NCBI GenBank assembly: GCA_014529385.2
Contig: CM043942.1
Location: 25,298,469-25,362,468 of the forward strand
From: Adiantum capillus-veneris
Taxonomy: Eukaryota > Streptophyta > Polypodiopsida > Polypodiales > Pteridaceae
Length of the DNA: 64,000 bases
Reading direction: 5' to 3'
Shown piece by piece: positions 43,472 to 55,425 of this stretch. How positions within the stretch are numbered: position 1 is the stretch's first letter; each line of letters starts with the position of its first letter. The notes below the pieces were generated by a model that saw nothing but the letters and a program-made list of their open reading frames with translations, ran no database searches and was not told the DNA's origin. The translations under genes and the position numbers were made by a program.

Positions 43472-44068
43472 TTACATAAGATATCCTACGTATGAAACTG
43501 CAAAGCCTACATAGTAAACCGCCATATTTAAAACTCTAAGCATGCACTTGAATCCAAAACATAAGCAGACTCTAGAGACTAGAGGTTGGAATTTAGACTG
43601 TAGAGCCAAGAGGTGGGAGGCAAAAAACATAAGAGGAGGTGCCCAGATTTTACACATGGAGCACTCCCTACAAAAACGTTTCATAAATTTACAACCCAAA
43701 ACAGTTTTGTCCCAAAAAAAAATCCTATTGGCTGGTATGGAATCCTTTTCTGTATGCTTTTGTACCCATACACGCATGGCTGTACGGTTGCTCATCCGTA
43801 AGCGTGCGAAAAAAACTATGCTTGCTTGACATCTAGCCCTCATGCTCCGCAACCTGCAAAATATAACAACAATGAAACACATCAATCAAAGATACTGTGC
43901 CGAGTTAAGCGATTGTGTGGCTTCCTCTACAAGCTGAGAAATGTTTCGATAATTTACTAGAACCCAAATTCACTAAACCTACGTTTCATAACCATCTGGT
44001 ATTATTGTTCTTGTCCTTGTAGATTTCATCAATAGGAAATAGCCTCGTGTGATGCCGTTTTTGGACCA
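43472..44068. other. No recognisable gene
   Basis: Open frames of about 95-135 codons exist on both strands around 43472-43885, but neither resembles a known family. Overlapping frames suggest chance. Confidence 0.4.
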
Positions 44069-44089
44069 CTACCCATGTAATAACGACTT

Positions 44090-44395
44090 ATAATCATGAT
44101 CCCCTGCCTTTATAAAGGCTTCCTTTACCTGATTCTGCAAAAATTCATCAAATTGACCTTCATTTACACCATCTCTAAACATAATTACATGATCTGGCCA
44201 GCTCCTTGTCTTCTCACAAAATTCATGTAGGAGCCCTTGCACCATCTCCCTGAGGTATTCAATTATCTCCTCTGAGGCTTGAAAACGTGCTACATATCTA
44301 TTGGCAGAAGGCCAATCCATGTTTGCTACAACCACCACAATGAAGGGTCTTGTATCCTCACTTGGAGGGTTGAGAGGGTTGCCTCGTTGAGCCAT
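44090..44395 (-). pseudogene. Argonaute PIWI-domain fragment
   Basis: Minus strand frame with PFIVVVVANMDWPSANRYVA, then EIIEYLREMVQGLLHEF and VIMFRDGVNEGQF. These are consecutive conserved blocks of the eukaryotic Argonaute PIWI domain, and FRDG(V)xEGQF contains the second catalytic Asp of the slicer triad. The first (DVTHP) and third (His) blocks are absent, so it is one exon or a captured fragment. The single piece is open without a stop. Neighbouring DNA does not continue the gene. Confidence 0.8.
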
Positions 44396-44689
44396 TGTAT
44401 AGCAGCTAGCTGTAGGCCTGTCCCAGCAGGCGTAGTAATTATTGGGGTTCATGTTGAATCGCCCACAGACTGGTCTTGTAAGGAATGCCGTGTTGGCCAG
44501 TTTGTGGGTTACCTTCCGCCCACTACTGCCGCAACATTAATTAATGATGGGCCGACGTTGTCTGATTATGCCAGTGCAGCGAACCTATTGTCAGCTTATG
44601 TGTACTCTTACACGATGTCAGCCTCCTTTGGCTGGGGTCAATAGCAGGGTTTTAGAAAATTACCATGTTCATCAGGTCACAACATCGAC

Positions 44690-45000
44690 CCCTTCACTTT
44701 CTTTGAGCTTCCACAGACGAATCTGCATGTCACCAAACAACTGCTTGTCTCACCCGATTTGCAATCAGTCACCCTTTGTCATTGCAAGGAAGCTTGCTCT
44801 GATAATTGCCATTGCAAGCAAATCATGTAGCATAACCACTCCATGTCATGCTACTTGGCACCTGATCTCACTTTGTGGGACATTGATCATCATCACGTCA
44901 ACACGAGCAGCGAGCCAAGCTACAACTTATTCATAAAGGTGAAACTGCAAGGACCGCAGTCAAAGGTAGTTGGGCATACCGCAAGCTCCTAGTGGTCCAT
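44690..45000 (+). pseudogene. Possible receptor-kinase extracellular (PAN/S-locus-like) fragment
   Basis: Plus-strand frame with ELPQTNLHVTKQLLV, then TLCHCKEACSDNCHCKQI, then SCYLAPDLTLWDI. The Cys spacing recalls the PAN-like region of S-locus-type receptor kinases (CxxxCLxNCSC...C). An in-frame stop follows the Cys cluster. Weak, by-eye assignment. Confidence 0.35.
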
Positions 45001-45152
45001 GGGAAAGCCTACGAGGGTGCCTTGGAAGCTAGCTCCATGAAGTAAGTTGCGATCGTTTTTAGTGTCGATGAGTGGGTTGTTGTTGGTGATGCTGGCCTCA
45101 TGCTGTTGCATATTGATGGTGGCACATGGATGGTCTCCAACTGAGGGCTAAG

Positions 45153-45690
45153 TTAGTGCGGGATAGGGGCTCTGCATGCATAGATTTCATCATCCCACTG
45201 GATAAGCGAGCTGGCTTCTAAGAACGAATTTAGCATGAGGTTGTTGGATGGAGTAATGGTGCCGTGCAGGCTGCAACAGGGGATGACATTAGCGTTTACA
45301 AGCTTAGCTAAGCCTTGAAGGACTTCCCATCTGATGCCGGACAGGCCAAGCACTTCAAGGCGGACAGCCATGGCGGCATGGATGGTGGGTAGAGGTTGCA
45401 TGCGAGAGGCCTCGGAATTGAATATGACGGCCCTGAAGTGGTACAAAAACTAGACTTGCAAGTCCTCCTCTTTGAGCATCCGCTAATTATTAGAGCAAGC
45501 ACCCAATGCCAATGGTGATGCCATAGATAGCTTGGTGCTTCTTGGGAACATGCCGAGGGAGCAGCACGCACACTGCTCCTTCAGTGTACTTCTTGCGACC
45601 ACCTTGGAGCCTCGTTGTTGTCATAGTTCTGATAATAATGATTGGAAAACCCTGTCGTGCACCAACGCAAGGGATGTCCAACTAGGATCG
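45153..45690 (-). pseudogene. Possible decayed receptor-like kinase fragment
   Basis: The minus-strand piece LHGTITPSNNLMLN near 45240-45285 resembles a kinase catalytic loop (HGDIKPSNVLLN) but lacks the Asp. Upstream on the same strand, KKHQAIYGITIGIGCLL resembles the juxtamembrane start of a transmembrane helix. Frames are broken. Low certainty. Confidence 0.3.
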
Positions 45691-46165
45691 ATGCCTAGAA
45701 CTCAACATTCAAGCTCATCGATGCTCTCAAAGTACTTCACCATGTAAGATCCTAAACATCCCTACTCTCTAGAGCCTACCATGTGGGAAGTGTTGCAAAG
45801 GCTAGATGAAGTGTACTCCAGCTCTTTTTTTGAGAGCCGTTTCACATTCATTGAGCCATTGTGTAGCAGTTGGGGAGGGTTTTCTTGAGTGAGCCCGACC
45901 AAAGCAAACGGATCACGGAGTTAGTCCAGAGTAGCGCGCACGCCACTCTTTCCCTTGGCTACTCAAAAGACTGTAATGACTCCGACTTTGTCGTTGTTTA
46001 TAAGTAAACAAAAAGGAATTGCATTTGATCCTATTTTGACAGCTGGCCAAATTTGAGCCGCTTTCCAAATGCGTCCTCTTGGGGAGCACACCGAGGGATC
46101 AGCATGCACGCTGCTTCTTCATGGTGCTCTTCGCAAGCATCTTGGATCCCCTACATGACCACCAC
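45535..46165. repeat. Diverged duplicate of about 90 bp
   Basis: The segment CTTGGGAACATGCCGAGGGAGCAGC near 45540 recurs in diverged form near 46078 (CTTGGGGAGCACACCGAGGGATCAGC). The interval holds no clear gene. Confidence 0.5.
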
Positions 46166-46299
46166 TGCATGATCATGTGTCCACCTGGTGTAGGCACATG
46201 CGAAAAGGCATAGATTCTCACACAAAGAGTAAGGCTTATAACGAGTATATAATTAAACAAACTGAACACATAACGGTTATATATTTCAAGTATAAACTC

Positions 46300-48425
46300 C
46301 TGGTTTTTGCATTCTTCTGGTTTTGTTAACCAACTGATATAACCGGTATAGCGGTATAGCAGAATAGAAATATCAATACCACTGCTACCAGCACCAATAC
46401 TGGCACTAGAAGTCTTCTGACTAGTACCAGTACTAGTATGCCAGTATAGCAATATAACAGTTTCAATCCCAGTACTAGCACTGAAAGTCGAAAGACTAGT
46501 ACTTGTACCAATACGAGTATACCAAACCTGTATCTATACCAGTATACTGGCTCTCAGCAGAATCCTTATAGAATTTTCTATTTCCTATCTCCGAGGGTAA
46601 AACTCTTGGTTTTGACATTGTTCAGATATTTGTGAAATAACAATATGCAGGGAACCGATAAACCATTAAACTTGTAGACCAAAAAAGTAATAAAGCAGTA
46701 TCAGTACCAACACTACCATTGCTAGTACTAGCACTGACAATTTTAGACTAGTACCAATACTAAATATGCCAGTTGGTATACCAATTTAGAAGTATGGAAA
46801 TTTGAGTACCAGTAATAACAATACTAGTACTAACACTGACTGATACCAGTATACCAGGCCTATATCAGTACCAGTATACTTGCTCTTGGCAAGACTTATG
46901 GAATTACCTATCTCCTATATAAGACTACTAGTTTATACACCGTTTTGGTATTCTCCACATAAACAATGTCTGGATACCAATTTGCCAATAAACCAATATA
47001 GCATTATAACAATATAGAGTTGTAGTAGTATCAATACCAATACTACTAGTACCAGTACTAGCACTAAGAGTCTGAGACCAAGACTCTAAGTACCAGTACT
47101 AGTATACCAGTTGACCAAGATTGTAGGATAGCAGTACCAGTACTACTATTAGCACTGAAAATCTGAGACTGGTACCAGTACCAATACCAGTGTATCAGAC
47201 TGTAAAATGTTTGTTTAAAATGATGTAATTGGCTACCAAAGTCTCTTGAAATTTTGCTTTCAATTATAAGGTTACTTACACAAAAAGGTGTACCTATGTG
47301 AAATGGATAACAACTAGTGTACCAATTTACCAAGATAGCAGGATAGTAGTACCAGTACTACTAGTACCAGTACTGGCACTGAAAATCTGCGACTAGTGCC
47401 AGTACGAGTACCAATACCAATACTAAGTATGCTAGTTGTTATACCAATTAAGAAGTATCACAATTTCAGTACCAGTACTAATAGTACTAGTACTAGCACT
47501 TACGAATATCAATACCAGTACTAGTATACCATACTTATATCAGTACCAGTATACTGGCTCTTTGCAAGACTTATAGAATTACCTATCTCCTATATAAGAC
47601 TACTAGTTTATACATATTTTTGGTATTCTCGACATAAACAATGTCTAGAAACGAGTTTTCCAATAAACTAGTATAGCATTATAACAATATAGCGTGTAGC
47701 AGTATCAATATCAGTACTACCAATACATGTACTAGCACTGAGAGTCTAAGACTAGTACCAATACTAGTATACCAGTTGACCAGAATTGCAGGATAGCAGT
47801 ATTAGTACTGGCATTGAAAATCCGAGATTAGTACCAGTACTAGTACCAGTGTATCATACTATAAAAAGTTTGTTTAAAATGATGTAATTGGCGTCTCTTG
47901 AAATTTCGCTTTCAATTTTAAGGTTACTTACACGAAATGGTGTACCTATGTGAAATGGATTAATAGCTAGTGTACCAATTTACCACGATAGCATGATAAT
48001 AGTACCAATACTACCAGTACCATTACTAGCACTAAAAATCTGAGACTGGTACCAATACCATACCAGTGTATCAGACTATAAAAGTTTTCTTTAAATGATG
48101 TAATTGGCTACCAAAGTCTCTTGAAATTTACTTTCAATTATAAGGTTACCTACACAAAAAGGTGTACCTATTTGAAATGGATAACAGCTAGTGTACCAAT
48201 TTACCAGGACAGCAAGATAGCAGGATAGCAGACCCAGTAGTACCAATACTAGTACTGACACTAAAAATTTGATACTGGTACCAGTACCAGTACTAGTACC
48301 AGTACCAGTACTAGTACCAGTATATGAGATTGTTAAAAGTTTGTTTATAATGGTGTAATTGACTACCAAAGTTTCTTGAAATTTATATTTCAATTATAAG
48401 GTTACTTGCACAAAAAAGTTGTATC
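46300..48425. repeat. GTAC/CTAG-rich minisatellite with a longer-period repeat
   Basis: Dense copies of CAGTACTAGTACCAGTA and variants alternate with unique-looking blocks that themselves recur. TCCTATATAAGACTACTAG appears near 46910 and 47585. GTAATTGG.....GTCTCTTGAAATTT.CTTTCAATTATAAGG recurs near 47225, 47885, 48105 and 48355. The basic unit is largely self-complementary. No coding potential. Confidence 0.85.
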
Positions 48426-48754
48426 TTTGTGACATGGATAACAACTAGGATGCCCATGCATCACCTGCATACAGAGCCAATGGTGACAAAATGTGTGTTG
48501 TTTCTATAGGTGCAAGTGAGGGCTACTCTCTTTGGTTCAGCTTTTTTGGTGCTTTACTTTTTGAAAGATTGGTAGCTGGTTTGAAGTTTGTGAAGGAGAT
48601 TCTTCCTTTTGGATGGGGTCTTGTACCAACCTGACGATATTCATTTGTACAAAATCAGGCTATCTAAGTTTGTTTGTATAATAAACCTTGTATTTATCTT
48701 GGTCTTTGAACATGTATATGTTTGTCTATGGGTGGGTAATATAAGTAAACAACT

Positions 48755-48794
<40 letters not shown>

Positions 48795-48795
48795 A
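48426..48795. other. Unassigned spacer ending in (AC)n
   Basis: No recognisable gene. A clean (AC)n run lies at about 48757-48792, right next to the LTR end. Confidence 0.6.
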
Positions 48796-50388
48796 TGTAA
48801 CATTTAATGGCCTATAATCTTATGTGTAGCGGAAATTAGCATGAACATAGTGGGCATTTCATTAGAATAGATTCCTAATGAGAATTACAAGAGTGCTTGG
48901 GTGGAGAGAGCAACAAAAAGCATAACACCTAGTTAGATAGCATCGACAATACTTTCAAAAGAGAGAGAAATTAAGCTATTGACAACAGTTGAGGACCGGA
49001 TTTGCATGGAGCCGGTCCCCCCTCCAAAAGGCTTTGTATTATGGTTTCTCCCATCAAGAGAGACATTGTACAATACAATTCTTTGTGTTCCTTCAAGACT
49101 AGCTAGTGCAATGAAGATGGAAGCTTCATACACCAAGCAAAACACTTAATCAAACACAACTTGAATTATCCCCGTTCTCAGACCCAAGACCTCACACACC
49201 TTCGAAGATGGTGAGAGCTAGCAGGGTATGAGAGTAGATTGAGAAGAAAAAGAAGTATCTTACGAGAAAGATGTACATCTCCTCACATAATCACTCATAT
49301 TAGCATAGCTTAGCTTAGTAATTATCTTGGTAGAGGAGATGAGCATGCATTGAAGCTTGGCTCTTGGTTGGATTTGCATCCATATGCCAAGAGAGTGTTG
49401 ATGTAGGCTTCTATCTCACAAGCTTGGAGTAGGTGATGAGCTCTCCATTAAAGCTTGGGAGGAGATAGAGTATTTTCCCTTCACACATGGTCAAGTGTGA
49501 GAGTGTGTGTGTCAATGCCAAGCAAAAATCAGCCCCCCCTCTCTCTTGGGCGAGCCCTAGCTGCTAATTAGGTCTGCCTTTTGCCTCATTGGACCTCCCC
49601 AGGTCAAGCCAATAGGAATTAAGCAGCATAAGTGATAGCCTTCTGACATGTGTCCCCCTTTCCCTTTTTGTGAGAGCTTTAGGTAATTAAATAATTAAAC
49701 TAAACTCTCATTGGACCCCTTTGCCTTCTGGCCAATAGGAATCAGGCAAGCCATGGGGCTCCTGAATGCTCATTGGACCCCTTGGGAGACTGCCCAATAG
49801 TCTTCTAGGAGACTTATTTCTCATTGGTTTCTTTTATTAAATGTTTTTAAATTAATTAAAGTAGATTTACTCTAGTAGCTTAATTCTCATTGGTCCACTT
49901 CAAGGGTCTTCCAATAGGAACTGGGCACACCTTGTGGGCATCTGGCCTAGGGAGCTGACATGTGTCCCTCATTCCCTTTGTGTAAAGGGAGCCTGTGTGT
50001 GTGTGTGTGGCTTTCTCTCTCATCCCCTAGCTTTGGGGCTCGCCCCCTCCCATGTAGGGATATGCAAAGACTTTTAGGGCACACACAAAGCATCCAATTT
50101 TTCCTAGGGTTGACCTTTGGACACAACCTTTGAATTTTGGAACCTTAGCATTTTGGAAGTCTTAATGGGCTGAACCTTAGGGTCTTTTTGGCCCATTGTT
50201 TCACATGGCTCTTTTGCAGATGGCCCCCCCTTTGGATCCCTATTTTCCCTCCTTTGGATCCCTACTGTGGCCGGTCTGCTAGCTTAACCAATATTCTAGC
50301 TTTTTCTCCCTTGGCACTTCCCCACATTAAATGATCAGTTTAATATGAGAAAATCATTTAGGAGAATTAGATATTGATTATTATGACA
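48796..50388 (-). repeat. LTR of chromovirus copy 2
   Basis: 1593 bp, TGTAACA...ATGACA as seen on the plus strand. It matches both LTRs of copy 1. Confidence 0.95.
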
Positions 50389-50744
50389 TTACCTCTCTCT
50401 TGAAATCATAGTCGTCCTCGACTATGGTGTAGAGAAGATAAAGCATATGCATGAGTCCTTTTCTTAGCGGGTAGAGGATCCCTATGTTACCCTACGACAT
50501 CATTCCATAATGGATGACTAGTCCATTTGGCGCTTGAGAGCCTGAGGCTGCCGCAAGCATGTCTGCACATTAGTCCTATCAGTCTTCGATAGTAGAGTGA
50601 CAAGCTCTACTTGGTGTTTGGGAGATGTCGTCTCCGCAAACTTGATCTAAGCATGCATACTACTTCATTTTTGTGTACAAATAAAGAAAAAGAGAGTCTT
50701 ATAAGACAAAAATTTTGTTCATTTTTAACATTTTGTACATTTGC
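50389..50744 (-). other. 3' internal untranslated region of copy 2
   Basis: Matches 37691-38046 of copy 1, including the polypurine tract next to the LTR. No gene. Confidence 0.85.
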
Positions 50745-53426
50745 TTACTCTTGGGAAGCATTGTAAGCATTGACAAGGTTTAGGTTATCCTTTAATTGTA
50801 TGCCTTGCATCCATCTAGCATCTTCAAAAGGATAATTCTTAAACTTAATAAGATATCGTCGGATAGTCTTACCGCCTCTTAATACCTTGTCTTCATGTCG
50901 GAGAATGGACTCGGGCTGCAGCACCTCCTCGTGGTCCTCGATCTCCGGTGGGTCTTCAATAGTTGGTTCTTGAGGTGGCTCTCCTTTGTAAGGCTTTAAT
51001 AGGCTCACATGAAAAGCATTGTGTATGAGCCAATGATTGGGCAACTTAAGTTGATAGGCCATCTCATTGATTGGCCTAAGAATCTGGAAGGGACCATAAT
51101 ACCTTTTTGCTAGTTTAGCATAGTACTTTTGGTGGCCCGTAGGATTCTTGCCCGTCATGTGCCTTAATCGAGCATTGGGAAACTTTAACAAGACCCAATC
51201 GTTTTCTTTAAAGGCTTGGGCTCTTCTGTGCTTGTCAGCAGCAGCCTTTTGCCTTTGCTGTGAGATAGAGATAGCATCCTTAATCTTTTGGAAAGATTCT
51301 TGTAGGTCTCGGCTATACTCATCTGCAGCGAAGATCTTCCCATGTACCTTAAGTAGCAAGGGACTTTTTGATCTTCCCTCAATTACCTCGAAAGGTGCTT
51401 TTCCTGTGGAAGTATGTACAGTGTTATTGTAAGCATACTCTACTAAGGGTAAGTACTTCTCCCATTGGGATCTTTGATCTACTTCCGTTACATAGGCTTT
51501 TAGTAGATCAAGAATGGTTAGGTTAGCTATTTCACTTTGGCCATCAGTTTGTGGATGATAGGCCGAAGAGAAGTTTAGCCTTGTTCCTAAATTCTCAAAG
51601 AGACCCTTCCAGAAATTACTGGTCATTCTAGGATCTCTATCCGACACTATGGACATTGGCAAGCCATGGTACTTGAAAATTTGTGAAATGAAGAGGGTTG
51701 CCATTTGATGGGCTTTGATAGTCTTTTTGACAGGTATAAAATGAGCTTGTTTACTGAACCTGTCTACTATCGTCCATATTCCCGTATTCCCATGGATAGA
51801 CTTAGGCAATCCAAAGATAAAATCCATGGATATGCTCTCCCAAGGTGAATTAGGGATTGGCAATGGTTGAAGCAATCCAAGTTGCTTCCCTCTATCAAAT
51901 TTTGTCTTTTGACATACCACACATTTGGAAACATACTCGTGTATGTTCACTTTCATGGTAGGCCAATAGAAATATGTTTCAATTCCCTTTAGGGTAGACT
52001 GAATCCCTCTATGCCCCGCATATGGGGGAGCATGAGATTCATACATTACTTTCTCACGTAGTGAGTTAGTAACGCATAGTCTATTGCCATAGAGAAGATA
52101 ACCATCTTGTAAAGTAAATGGTTCTTCTTTCTTCCCTAATGCAAGGGCTGAAATCACATCTCTAAAATCGGGATCAATAGCATACTCATCTATCATTGAA
52201 GATAGATCATTGTGAGTTGCTATGGAAACCGCATTCACTCTCAGTCGTCTTGAGAGTGCATCGGCTACTTGATTATGCTTGCCAGCAATGTGAGCAATAT
52301 GAAAATGAAATTGCGAAAGAAAATTTGCCCACCTCATTTGTTTGTCGGAGAGCTTGGTCTGCGTCATGAAGTACTTAAGACTTTGGTGATCCGTTCGCAG
52401 AATGAAAGGAGTCCCCAATAAATAGTGCTTCCATGAGTCTAAGGCATGTAGAACTGCATGGAGTTCCTTTTCGTATATGCCTAGAGCTTGCTCAACAGGG
52501 TCGAGCCTTCGACTCTCATAGCCTATGGCGTGCCCTTCTTGGAGCAGAACAGCCCCAAGGCAATCACCACAAGCATCACATTGGACCTCAAATGGTTTTG
52601 AGAGATCCGGTAGTGTAAGCACAGGTTGAGAGATAAGCTTTTCTTTAAGCTTTTCGAAAGCATTGTTCTCCTTAGCAGACCACGTATACCTAATATTTTT
52701 CTTTGTTAGGTCATGTAATGGTCCTGCAATTCGTGAGAACTTTTCTATGAAGCGTCTATAGTATGCACACATACCTATAAAGCTTCTTAGTTCATGAAGA
52801 TTCGTTGGTTTAGGCCATCCTTTTATTACCTCTAACTTGGATGGATCCATTTGGATTCCATCTTGAGAGATAATGTGACCTAAATATTGAATCTCTTGCA
52901 AGAAAAATTCACTTTTCTTTCGATTAACATAAAGTTTATTCTCTCTTAAAACTTGAAATATTACCTGGAGGTGTTGCTTGTGTTCCTCCAATGAATTAGA
53001 GTAGATGATAATATCATCAAAGAACACTCCAGTGAAGGTTCGATGAGGCCTGAACAGCTTCGCCATCAAGCGGTTGAATGTGGCTGGTGCATTGGTCAAG
53101 CCAAAAGGCATGACAATGTATTCGTAAAGACCAAATGTAGTACGAAATGCGGTCTTTACAATGTCTTGATCAACTATCCTTATTTGATGATAGCCACTTT
53201 TTAGGTCAATCCTACTGAAGTAGGTCGATCCTTGTAGCTTATCAAATAGGTCTTCTACCCTTGGAACGGGAAACCTATTCTTGATAGTGATCCTATTTAG
53301 TGCTCTATAGTCGACACACATACGATATGTGCCGTCTTTCTTTTGCACTAATAGCACAGGTGAGCAAAATGGAGATGAGCTAGGCCTAACCATGCCCTTC
53401 TCAACTAACTCATGCACTTGCCGCAT
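50745..53426 (-). CDS. pol: pol of chromovirus copy 2: RT, RNase H, integrase, chromodomain
   Basis: Open frame of 893 residues from MRQVHELVEKG. Domains in order: reverse transcriptase with FFDDIIIYS at about residue 138; RNase H starting CDACGDCLGAVLL; zinc-binding H...H...C..C (KCVVCQKT); integrase core with SMDFIFGLP, SDRDPRMT and YHPQTDGQSE supplying D, D, E; and a C-terminal chromodomain-like segment (RRYLIKFKNYPFEDARW). All key residues are present, so the enzyme part could be functional if expressed. In an intact element it would be fused to gag-protease. A one-base loss near 53468 puts those in another frame here, so the Met start is not necessarily natural. It copies the RNA into DNA and integrates it, preferring chromatin recognised by the chromodomain. 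Confidence 0.93.
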   Translation of the reverse strand: MRQVHELVEKGMVRPSSSPFCSPVLLVQKKDGTYRMCVDYRALNRITIKNRFPVPRVEDLFDKLQGSTYFSRIDLKSGYHQIRIVDQDIVKTAFRTTFGLYEYIVMPFGLTNAPATFNRLMAKLFRPHRTFTGVFFDDIIIYSNSLEEHKQHLQVIFQVLRENKLYVNRKKSEFFLQEIQYLGHIISQDGIQMDPSKLEVIKGWPKPTNLHELRSFIGMCAYYRRFIEKFSRIAGPLHDLTKKNIRYTWSAKENNAFEKLKEKLISQPVLTLPDLSKPFEVQCDACGDCLGAVLLQEGHAIGYESRRLDPVEQALGIYEKELHAVLHALDSWKHYLLGTPFILRTDHQSLKYFMTQTKLSDKQMRWANFLSQFHFHIAHIAGKHNQVADALSRRLRVNAVSIATHNDLSSMIDEYAIDPDFRDVISALALGKKEEPFTLQDGYLLYGNRLCVTNSLREKVMYESHAPPYAGHRGIQSTLKGIETYFYWPTMKVNIHEYVSKCVVCQKTKFDRGKQLGLLQPLPIPNSPWESISMDFIFGLPKSIHGNTGIWTIVDRFSKQAHFIPVKKTIKAHQMATLFISQIFKYHGLPMSIVSDRDPRMTSNFWKGLFENLGTRLNFSSAYHPQTDGQSEIANLTILDLLKAYVTEVDQRSQWEKYLPLVEYAYNNTVHTSTGKAPFEVIEGRSKSPLLLKVHGKIFAADEYSRDLQESFQKIKDAISISQQRQKAAADKHRRAQAFKENDWVLLKFPNARLRHMTGKNPTGHQKYYAKLAKRYYGPFQILRPINEMAYQLKLPNHWLIHNAFHVSLLKPYKGEPPQEPTIEDPPEIEDHEEVLQPESILRHEDKVLRGGKTIRRYLIKFKNYPFEDARWMQGIQLKDNLNLVNAYNASQE

Positions 53427-54697
53427 AATCTCCTCTTGTTGAGCTTGAGAAACTCTATAAGGAGGTTTGTAGGCGGTGAACTTCCTGGAAGAAGTTCAAT
53501 TGCATGGTCGTCATTACCTCGTTTAGGAGGTAGCTCACAAGGGATGTCGTCAATAAAAACATCTTGAAACCCCTTGAGAAAATTAGATAACTCTAATTCC
53601 TTTTGGTTGCTTTTATTTTCTTTTGTTAAAGCATTAGGTTCATTTTGAGAATCTTTAACAAAAATCATGTACACGGAAATAGAGCTCTTTATTGACTTGT
53701 TGAAAGCTGGTGTATGTACAATGGGGATGGTGTTACCCATCTCCTTAGCATCTATATACATGTCCTTTTCCCTGAACTTAAAGGAGATTCTCCTTTCAGG
53801 AAATTTAACATTGGCAGCCAGGCGGTCAAACCATGGTGCCCCTAGGATTACATCCTCATGCTTGAGAGGAGAGATAAAGAAGTCCTCTTTGTCCACATAG
53901 CCTTGGACATGAAGCCTCAATTTCCCGATTAAGGGAGTGACTGAAGCTTCTTGCCCCTTGAAGGCACTGTCTGCGGGTAGGATATCTCCCATCTCGTAGG
54001 ATTGTATGCCTAGCTTGGTGGCTAACTCCATAGATATGAAATTGTGAGTAGAACCAGGGTCAAAGAGAATAAAAGCATCATGTTCTCTTACCTTTCCCCA
54101 AGCATGGCATAGAGAAGATCCTTTGTGGTGAGTTTGGTGAATCTCCTCCTCTTGGATTTCAACCAAAGAAGCTCTAGGAGGATCTTGGCGGTTGTTCTTT
54201 TGGGGACAAGCGCGGTATGCATGCCCTTGTTCGCCGCACTTGAAACACTGGTTATCTTTACGATAACGCTCAAGCTCTTCAGGAGAGAGTTTATTCTTTC
54301 CTTTGTAAACTCCCTTCTCTTTAGTTTTGTTGGAATTGCCCTTAGGAGACTTTTGGACATTGTCCTTCCCCTTAGGCTCATTGGAACCCTTGTTTTCCGG
54401 GGGCTTATTATTTCTTTTACCCCCCGTTTGGAAATTGATTCGCGAGGCCACCATAGTATGGTGTATTACCGCCGATATGGTACGTGGCCTTTGGGAGTTG
54501 ACATACTCCGCCATTTCTTCGGTTAAGCCCGCACAAAATTGTTGCTTTTGCTCTCCAAAATCCAACTTTTTGAAGGCAGTGGCTTTGAGTTGTAGGTCCC
54601 AAAACTTGTCTACATATTTGTGGATGGATTCATTGGGAGAGAGCTTTAAGCTTCGCCATTCGGTGAGTACTTTGTCTTTGGCATCGGTGGCCAAAGA
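53405..54697 (-). pseudogene. gag: gag-protease of chromovirus copy 2, 5'-truncated and frameshifted to pol
   Basis: About 429 codons remain: the end of the capsid-type domain, the zinc knuckle CFKCGEQGHAYRAC, a linker, and a retroviral-type aspartic protease with FDPGSTHNFIS. The usual D(S/T)G reads DPG here and DHG in copy 1. Homology to copy 1 continues through GAPWFDRLAANVKFP. A one-base deletion near 53468 (ACAAACC against AAAAAACC in copy 1) moves the end out of the pol frame. Confidence 0.9.
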
Positions 54698-55425
54698 CTA
54701 AGATATATATATTAAACTTATATCAACAAATACACTTGTGTTCACACACACACACACACACACACACACCAATTGGAGGCACTATTAGACTGCATTAAAT
54801 GCAGTCCTTGAACCACCATCTAGAAATTAAAAGACCCGACAAATTCCATAGGCAAGCAAAAAATATAGTTTGTACATACTTAAAAATTATAATTTACCAG
54901 TTTGAATGCACATACATTCACAATCGTAGTATATTAAATGACGTACTAGCCAGTTTAAATGCACTTCTTCATTATGCTTTGATCTGTCTGAGTTAATGCA
55001 CAATATCTTATGCAACCATCTTATATGTAAAATTCATGGGTCTTTTCATTTACCTACCAATCTTTTTAAGCAATGATTAAAAGTAAACTCCATCTTTCAC
55101 CTTCATTAACCTTCATTAACCTCTTTCTCTAAGTTGATCTTATATTCACAAACTTTGTTTTTTAGCCCCCTACTTCAACAACCCACCACATCTTTCTCGC
55201 ATCTCCACCCTATAATCTTTTGCTTCAGATAATATGTCCAACATGAAAGGGACAATAACTTGGAAGGTTGGTGGATAGTTAACCATGACATTTAGTTGAG
55301 GGGAAACTCTTTGTTTCTTAGTGCTTACTATTTGTAGAGCTTGTTGCCTCCATCTTGCCATTTTAAATCACTATTTGCGATTGTGGCCTAACAAAAGTCT
55401 TATTGCAACCAACATTTCTTAATAG
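54698..55425. other. AT-rich spacer with (CA)n
   Basis: Starts at the truncation point of copy 2. A (CA)n run lies at about 54744-54769. No gene is seen. Confidence 0.6.

Larger units (their letters stand above)
48796..54697 (-). mobile_element. Ty3/gypsy chromovirus, copy 2, 5'-truncated
   Basis: Same family as copy 1, on the minus strand. The 3' LTR is at 48796-50388. Pol and gag-pro follow up to 54697, where homology to copy 1 stops inside gag (copy 1 position about 22287). There is no 5' LTR. The pol frame is open. It supplied the uninterrupted sequence used to define the N insertion in copy 1. Confidence 0.93.

Noticed and set aside
43542-43829. A basic 95-codon frame on the plus strand
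   Set aside because: No recognisable motif, and an equally long frame runs on the opposite strand; probably chance.
54125-54701. Long plus-strand frames opposite gag of copy 2
   Set aside because: Antisense shadows of gag-protease; the minus-strand reading has the zinc knuckle and protease.
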